Assembly: GCA_020736575.1 (NCBI GenBank)
Contig: JAGPYM010000001.1
Span: forward strand, 3,348,001 to 3,412,000
DNA length: 64,000 nt
Origin: Thelonectria olida
Lineage: Eukaryota > Ascomycota > Sordariomycetes > Hypocreales > Nectriaceae
Direction of reading: 5' to 3'
The notes beneath the pieces were generated by a model that had not been told where the DNA came from, made no database searches, and saw nothing but the letters and a program-made list of their open reading frames with translations. Position numbers and translations under genes: made by a program. This document shows, in pieces, positions 58,496 to 64,000 of the stretch; the first letter of the stretch is position 1; each line of letters opens with the position of its first letter.

Positions 58496-61400
58496 CTAAG
58501 GACCAGCGGGCTTGTGGGGTTTGCGAATGATCTTAATTTTCCGTCCTGTGGATGGTGCAGCGGCCGGGATCGATGGTGTTGGGGTTGCTGCAGGGCTTGC
58601 TACTTTCGGTTTGGGTGTGGAGGTATGGTGCGTACTCAATGAGATCTTGTGACTTGGCTTCTGCGAATGTGGTGATGAGAATGAGCTACCAGGCAAAGGC
58701 TTCCTCGTTGGCTGGTCGCCTGAAGGCAAAGGTTTTCTGGCAGGCTTAGCCGTGATGGAATCCTTGACGGAGGATGAATCTCTGGCAGGTCCGGATGGTA
58801 AGGAAGTCCGTCCATTGAGACTTGGTTTGGGGCTCAGAATGAGAGCAAGACGCTTTATGTTCTTTGTCTTCAGGGTGACCCAACGGGACTTCTTCCGCTC
58901 CGTAAACCCATCCAGGCCAGACGGCTTCTCTACTTTGGGTCTCTTTGGAGCAGGCGATGGATGACGCTCCTCCTTGTCTGGGCGAGGCCGCTTAGATGAG
59001 GCAATCGAGGAAGCCTCCAGAGGTCGAGAAGGCTTCGATACCGGTGTTGATGAAGTACTCGGTTGGCGTGAGATTGATGACGACGCAACAATCGTGTCCA
59101 CATCGGAAGAGGGCTGAGGTGCAGGTAGCTTGGGGGTCGAGGCCCTATGAGTGTTGATCTTGATAGATGAAGTTCTCGCAATGGGTATAGGGCGCTTCTG
59201 CTCCACTATCGGCATAGGAACAAGTGCTGGTGGTGGCGGCGGCGGCGGCGGCGGCGGTGCTGGTACTGGGGCGGGTTGAACAAGGGGCTGCTTCGGTTTC
59301 GTCTTGTAGTACGACTGGAAAACCATAGTCAACTGTAACTGATTAGCTTCGGAGGTCTGGCCTGTTTCAGTTCCATCACTTACCCGATTGGCGAGCTGCT
59401 GAGCCGGTCGCTCAACCTTCCAAGCCTTGGGGAGGCTAACTGAGACAACCCAATCATTTGCTTCCTCAAACATCATGGCCGCTATATCAAGCATGCTCTC
59501 CAGCTCAGCGCGGCCCAGGCCCGGGTGATCCAGAGCCCGACGCATTGCTGTGCTGTAGTGCCGCTCATCTGCACCATAAGTCTCTTCCATCTCTCGCCTA
59601 AGAGCCTTGAGGGCGGCATCCAGGTTCTCCTTTCTGGCAAACCTCTCCTTCCTTGCCTCAATTTCATGAGCACTGTCTTGAACGAGTAAGAGCGGATCGC
59701 CTTCGTCCTGTGCTGGCTCGTTCTTAACGGCCTTCGTATGTTCACCAAAGGCGATCGCTGCAAGACCAAACGCGGCAGCATCGATGAGTTTGTTTCGGAC
59801 ATAGGGTGATGGGTCGGTCGTGAGGCAGTAAATGAAAAAGGTGAAAATATTAGGGTCCATCATGTACCCAATGTCGATCAAAGACTCAAAGGCTTTGATG
59901 CGAATGAGATCTCGAGTGCCGTCGAGGAGATATTGCCCAAAGTCCACATAGCTCTTGGGGATGACGCCTGCTTTCATCAGACGTCGTTTTGCTTCCAAGG
60001 CAGAGATTGTCCAAATATTCTGGTAGGAATGCGACCACTCATCACGCCTGAGAACTCTCTCGATCTGTTCCAAAGCCGAGTCGAGAAATGTCTTCTCCTC
60101 ATCACTTGGCACCTTGTTTTGTCGAGCATACCACTCATCTTGCTTAGATGGAATGAGGGAGGTAGCCAATGCTTCAACGAGAAGTGCGATGTAGAAGTGG
60201 TCAGAATAGGGGTTGTCTTCGTTGTTGTTAAAGAGGAGTTGGTCGAGGATGAATTGCCGTGCTTCTAGAGGGCACTTGTAGGTGGATGCGTCTCTGACCT
60301 GTGCAATGGCATTGATGATGGCGCATCGAACGTTGTATTGTTTCTTGTCGGTAAAGTCGTTAGGCTTGGGCTGTGTCGAGTCTTTGTGGCAGAACATCTC
60401 GGAGAAGGCTTTCATCAGTTGTCGCAAGCCCAGCATCGAGATGTCCTTGATGTTGGCCTGTCGAGGCAATGCCGCTGCCGCCATGGTCCGAATACCGTGG
60501 AAATAGCGTCTATCAATGAGCGTTCGCACAAGAAAACCAGAGGCAATGGGGTGAAGGGGCCCGTTAGCCAAGTACAACATGGCATCCTGTTGGGCAACCA
60601 CGTCTCTGTCTTGTTGAAGTTGAGAGACGTACATGTACGGCTCGAGGGTTCGCTTCATATCGCAAGCCCACTCGAAGTCGGCATCCACACGGATCCATTC
60701 GTAAGACTCCTGGTCCATCTTTCTTTCCGTGTCAGGGTCCCAGTCTATTAGTTCCCAATCTCGCTGATCATCTGGAGTTTGAAGAACGTCGCCCAAGCAG
60801 TAAAGGAGAGCGTCATCAAGGTTCTCTGCGTCCATGCTAGCTCCCACATTTTGCTTTTCCTTCATTCTTCGGGTGCGTTTTAGGCGCTTGTACTTGGTGT
60901 TGTAGGGGATCTCAAACTTGGTAGATCGAGCCGCATCTTCCCGTATCTCCAGAATATGTTCGTAGGGTGTGCCGTCGGCTTCGTGGATTCGGACCGTCAT
61001 AGGCCCAGTGTAGAGTGGCTGCACATCGCCAAGTTTGACCCCAGAACGGCGTTCCTTGATGACTCGGAGGAAGTCGGACTTGTCCAGTTCATGTTTCTTG
61101 ACCGTCTGGTACTGGATCTGATTGAGGGTCAACTCAACACAGAGCCTTTTCTTGTTAAACTTGGCTTTCACGTCGAATCGAGGACAGCCAGAACCGTAAA
61201 CCCATTGAGTCCAGAAACTCTCAAGCCTGTATCTTGCCCCCTTCTCGCAAGTGGTCCGGAACTTTTCCGTTTCCAGAATAGTTGACCGATCCGAGCTCTC
61301 AATTTGAACCTTTGTGAGAAGCTTCTGCAAGATTCGAGTCAACCCATGGCCACCCGACGCTTTGATCAATCTCTTGTCAAGAATGAAGAAGACAAGCGGG

Positions 61401-63016
61401 GCCTTGAGGGTCATGAAGTCCATTTCAAACTGGCCCAGATGGAGATTGGGACCAAGATCATAGAGACTCGGTCGCTCAACATCAACTTCCACAAGCTTGT
61501 CGGAGAGCGTCTTCATTCGGAACCTGTATTCGTTGTTACCGCACAAGCGCTTCATGAAGAGGTCCGTCATGTAATGAGCAATGCCAATGATGAGCCACAG
61601 GTCGCTGCGGGTGTTTGGAATCATGTTGATGCCGATCCATTGGCTGGCCAATGTGTAGACGAGGCTTCTCGTCACATCAACCTCGGTATCCATCACATCC
61701 TCTGGGAAAAGCAGCCGGTTGCTGAGGAAGGCCATGGAGTAGAGGGGTATCGTGTCTTCCACCAAGTCATCCAGAAAGACTATCTTGAAATTCCCAAAGG
61801 GATATCTGGCAAACGTGTATGTGAAAAAGTCCGCTGCCATCGTCAAAGCGGCGGATGTGCTCTTGACCCATTCTTGGCGAGAAGGGAGACAGTAGGCATG
61901 GACCTTCAAAGCGTTCATGCCCAGTTTCACTTCATCCTCCTCCGTGCGGAACACTGATGAGAGGTCGATGTGCTCAAAGGGCCCAACGGCAAACCCGAGC
62001 TTCTGGACTGAAACCTTTTTCTCGGGCTCAAAAGTCATGATCTTCTTGTGGTCATCTTTTGGATCAACAGTCTCTTCCATAAGGAAACCTGAGCAAACCA
62101 CCGACATTTCTCGGAGCTTATCCTCTTCCGCAAGTCTGCGAGGTCCCTCTTGCCCATCAATCTGCATCTCGTCTGAGCCCTCTCCATTGCTCTGCGTGGC
62201 CAAGGCCTGCTGAAGAGCATCTCCTAATGTTCGGGGGTATTTGACGGATATTCTCCAGTCACAACGCGAGCCATGGTCATCAACACACGGGAAAATGCAA
62301 GATGCAGTTCCAGGGTTGATAGAGCTACGTGTATACATGTGCGTGTAGCGGTTGTCGAGAGGATCGACTCCTACAAAATGAAGCCCATCGCGAGGGTTGG
62401 TGTTGACGAAAGGAATCGTCAATTTGTATTGTTTGTTCGCCCTGTCACCTGCATCGAGACCCGTCGATTTCCTAATTATGAGTCTCGGACGATCGGCCTC
62501 TGCCTTTCCGCGCAAGTTTATCTTCAGCGATCCATAGACCGGCGTGCAGCCCTCGAATTCTCTATTCTCGGCGGGGATGTCAGTCTTTCGGCTGTGAAAC
62601 ACGGAGCGGGCTCGGAGTCGGCGAAGGTCATGGTGTTCGGCTCTCCAGTTCCAGTTCCTTGGGTGCGAGAGTTTCTCGTAAGGGTCGGTATAGACTGCCG
62701 TGGTCTTGCGCTTCTGGCCTTGGACGATCTCGCCGCCGACCTCACGTAGCTCGGTAACAAAGACATTGTCGGTATCGATTTTGCAGTTCGCGGCGTCTAG
62801 CGCAATTTCCTCGATCTTATCGCTGAATGTGGCCAGAATGACGTCCGTAGTTCCTTCGACGCGCTTGTCACGGAAGTTGACCTCTAGGTTTACCTCCTGC
62901 TTGATGACGAAATACTCGAGGATCGGCAAGTCCTCAATAGGAGGTAGGCTATCGTCCAGGGCTAGGAGCGAATGCGATTGCTCAAAGGGGGCTTGCGATG
63001 GGGCGTCGGCAGCCAT
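58496..63016 (-). CDS. TAF2: TFIID subunit TAF2 (TAFII150, M1-aminopeptidase-like)
   Basis: Two exons, 63016-59384 and 59332-58496, give 1,489 aa. The open frame extends six codons further to a TTG, but ATG 63016 is the first Met (MAADAPSQAPFEQ). The N-terminal half has the M1-peptidase fold without the zinc motif HExxH: the corresponding helix reads LWLIIGIAHYMTDLF, as expected for TAF2, which binds promoter DNA and does not cleave peptides. Other marks are EVNLEVNFRDKRVEGTTDV, CIFPCVDDHGSRCDW and the Taf2 repeat region (LRQLMKAFSEMFCHK, RDASTYKCPLEARQFILDQLL). After about 1,230 the chain is disordered, with a run of prolines (about 1,265-1,275) and a basic tail (RKIKIIRKPHKP). The 51-bp intron (59333-59383) is a multiple of three with no stop. 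It lies head to tail with SIN3. Confidence 0.95.
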   Translation of the reverse strand: MAADAPSQAPFEQSHSLLALDDSLPPIEDLPILEYFVIKQEVNLEVNFRDKRVEGTTDVILATFSDKIEEIALDAANCKIDTDNVFVTELREVGGEIVQGQKRKTTAVYTDPYEKLSHPRNWNWRAEHHDLRRLRARSVFHSRKTDIPAENREFEGCTPVYGSLKINLRGKAEADRPRLIIRKSTGLDAGDRANKQYKLTIPFVNTNPRDGLHFVGVDPLDNRYTHMYTRSSINPGTASCIFPCVDDHGSRCDWRISVKYPRTLGDALQQALATQSNGEGSDEMQIDGQEGPRRLAEEDKLREMSVVCSGFLMEETVDPKDDHKKIMTFEPEKKVSVQKLGFAVGPFEHIDLSSVFRTEEDEVKLGMNALKVHAYCLPSRQEWVKSTSAALTMAADFFTYTFARYPFGNFKIVFLDDLVEDTIPLYSMAFLSNRLLFPEDVMDTEVDVTRSLVYTLASQWIGINMIPNTRSDLWLIIGIAHYMTDLFMKRLCGNNEYRFRMKTLSDKLVEVDVERPSLYDLGPNLHLGQFEMDFMTLKAPLVFFILDKRLIKASGGHGLTRILQKLLTKVQIESSDRSTILETEKFRTTCEKGARYRLESFWTQWVYGSGCPRFDVKAKFNKKRLCVELTLNQIQYQTVKKHELDKSDFLRVIKERRSGVKLGDVQPLYTGPMTVRIHEADGTPYEHILEIREDAARSTKFEIPYNTKYKRLKRTRRMKEKQNVGASMDAENLDDALLYCLGDVLQTPDDQRDWELIDWDPDTERKMDQESYEWIRVDADFEWACDMKRTLEPYMYVSQLQQDRDVVAQQDAMLYLANGPLHPIASGFLVRTLIDRRYFHGIRTMAAAALPRQANIKDISMLGLRQLMKAFSEMFCHKDSTQPKPNDFTDKKQYNVRCAIINAIAQVRDASTYKCPLEARQFILDQLLFNNNEDNPYSDHFYIALLVEALATSLIPSKQDEWYARQNKVPSDEEKTFLDSALEQIERVLRRDEWSHSYQNIWTISALEAKRRLMKAGVIPKSYVDFGQYLLDGTRDLIRIKAFESLIDIGYMMDPNIFTFFIYCLTTDPSPYVRNKLIDAAAFGLAAIAFGEHTKAVKNEPAQDEGDPLLLVQDSAHEIEARKERFARKENLDAALKALRREMEETYGADERHYSTAMRRALDHPGLGRAELESMLDIAAMMFEEANDWVVSVSLPKAWKVERPAQQLANRVSDGTETGQTSEANQLQLTMVFQSYYKTKPKQPLVQPAPVPAPPPPPPPPPPALVPMPIVEQKRPIPIARTSSIKINTHRASTPKLPAPQPSSDVDTIVASSSISRQPSTSSTPVSKPSRPLEASSIASSKRPRPDKEERHPSPAPKRPKVEKPSGLDGFTERKKSRWVTLKTKNIKRLALILSPKPSLNGRTSLPSGPARDSSSVKDSITAKPARKPLPSGDQPTRKPLPGSSFSSPHSQKPSHKISLSTHHTSTPKPKVASPAATPTPSIPAAAPSTGRKIKIIRKPHKPAGP
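59229..59262 (+). repeat. GGC trinucleotide run encoding polyproline in TAF2
   Basis: A run of about seven GGC units with flanking GGT reads as Pro codons on the minus strand. It lies in the disordered C-terminal part and may vary in length between strains. Confidence 0.7.
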
Positions 63017-64000
63017 ATCGGCGGTCGGGGCCAACAGGTCAAGGCGAGAAGAAGTCTGTATGACCCCCGCGAACTTGATTATCGATGTCGCATGGACTTA
63101 GGTTAGGTCGGTCGAGAGGATGTCGAAAGAGCAGTTGTGACGGTCCGGTTCATGGGTTGCTTTGGGCCGACATCGATGACAAGGCCTTTTCTTTGATCGG
63201 CTTAGGTTCGTGGAAGAGTTTGCAGCTCGAAGGTTGCGCGGGAGGTAAGTTGGCAATGAGAGCCTGGAGGCCAAGGTGCGTAGGTGGAAGGTAGGTACCT
63301 GGATATTCACGCCTCAGGCAAAATGTACCTGCAACGCAAAACTTTATCCGGAAAACTTCGTCTTCTAGCAGTCGTCAGGAAAAGAGCCTTTGAGACTGTT
63401 CGTGCCTCTTTTTGCCATGCACCTCGTCGTTCGGCACAGGCAGGAGGAGATGGAGGTCGCGAGTTCCATTGAGTGAGGCGCGTTGCGAGAGGTAGCGCAC
63501 AGACCACATGCGGCGCTTGCTCAAAAGTCCAGCCTTGCCCCAATTCGTCGTCCGCCTTCCTGTGAGCTGCTCGTGTACTTACTTGGACTCATGTCGCAAT
63601 CAACGTTGTCAATTGTAGCCAATGCTGCCCGCGTAACACATGCTCTGCGCAACAAACATGATAGGCAAGCGTCTTTGTCCATCATCTGTACCACAGCTCG
63701 CCCACTCGCAAACCTCATGGCTATATCTATGGCCATGGTAACTGATCCAACCTCTTACGCTCTATCATCTCAACTTCACACACAGTCACAACGTCGCCGG
63801 GGAGGTTTGAGCCATACATATTATTGCATAACGCTGCAATCACGCATGTAAGTCCTCAATACCTAAACTAAGGCGAATCATACAAAGGCCTAACCACGCA
63901 AAAGCTCGTCTCCCATCGTACTCAATGCCCCTATAACGCCATCCGAAAACATTTCCTTTCATGCCCTCTCCCGTCCCTATTGTTATTACGGGTGACATAT
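63017..64000. other. TAF2 promoter and window edge
   Basis: No gene is firmly supported. A plus-strand frame with ATG at 63591 runs about 87 codons (MSQSTLSIVANAARVTHALR...), hydrophobic and Ala-rich, with no domain I know; it could be an unrecognised small gene, an upstream exon, or chance. Confidence 0.4.

Noticed and set aside
61304..61957. 217-aa plus-strand frame inside TAF2
   Set aside because: Antisense to the M1-like domain; no independent support.

Overview
This is nuclear DNA of a filamentous ascomycete. Genes carry short introns (mostly 45-120 bp, GT...AG, CTAAC/CTGAC-like branch sites close to the 3' splice site), there are no operons or ribosome binding sites, and the proteins are Pezizomycotina types: two Zn2Cys6/fungal_trans regulators, a GUP1 acyltransferase, SIN3, TAF2, SNU114. 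The FarB/CTF1-beta-like regulator and the overall style suggest Sordariomycetes, perhaps Hypocreales; that is inference and no species can be named. I rebuilt 19 genes by hand from splice sites and reading frame. No rRNA, tRNA, CRISPR array or recognisable transposon was found.

Layout. 1-4 kb: the start of a minus-strand gene cut by the window edge (perhaps a PDR-type ABC transporter) lies divergent to a 576-aa Zn2Cys6 regulator; the intergene holds a 15-bp inverted repeat built on CGG-N5-CGG. 4.1-7.5 kb: GUP1 (+) and a FAR-17a/AIG1-like membrane protein (-). 7.5-11.7 kb: gene-free divergent region with a cluster of four GACTCCCG octamers. 11.7-16.8 kb: a conserved fungal protein of unknown function and an FBXO9/Hrt3-type F-box protein (-). 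18-30 kb: compact housekeeping block with MTM1 (+), a WDR89-like WD40 protein (+), FRG1 (-), a 2-oxoglutarate/Fe(II) oxygenase (+), a ZIP zinc transporter (-), a DsbA-like thioredoxin-fold protein (+) and a mitochondrial membrane protein (+). 30.8-33.9 kb: FarB/CTF1-beta-like regulator (-). 33.9-41.5 kb: a 7.6-kb stretch with no supportable gene. 41.5-63 kb: CIA2 (+), a 2.75-kb gene-free gap, SNU114 (-), ERG10 (+), SIN3 (-), TAF2 (-).

Together these are mostly core functions: transcription (SIN3 corepressor, TAF2 of TFIID), splicing (SNU114), cytosolic Fe-S targeting (CIA2) and mitochondrial glutathione/Fe-S related transport (MTM1), the first step of the mevalonate pathway (ERG10), and zinc uptake. 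They do not form a pathway cluster. The accessory-looking part is the left edge (regulator plus possible efflux pump). I found no convincing undescribed system. The most checkable oddities are the two promoter repeat structures, the large gene-free divergent regions, four introns that are multiples of three and stop-free, and two unusually long introns in SNU114 and SIN3.
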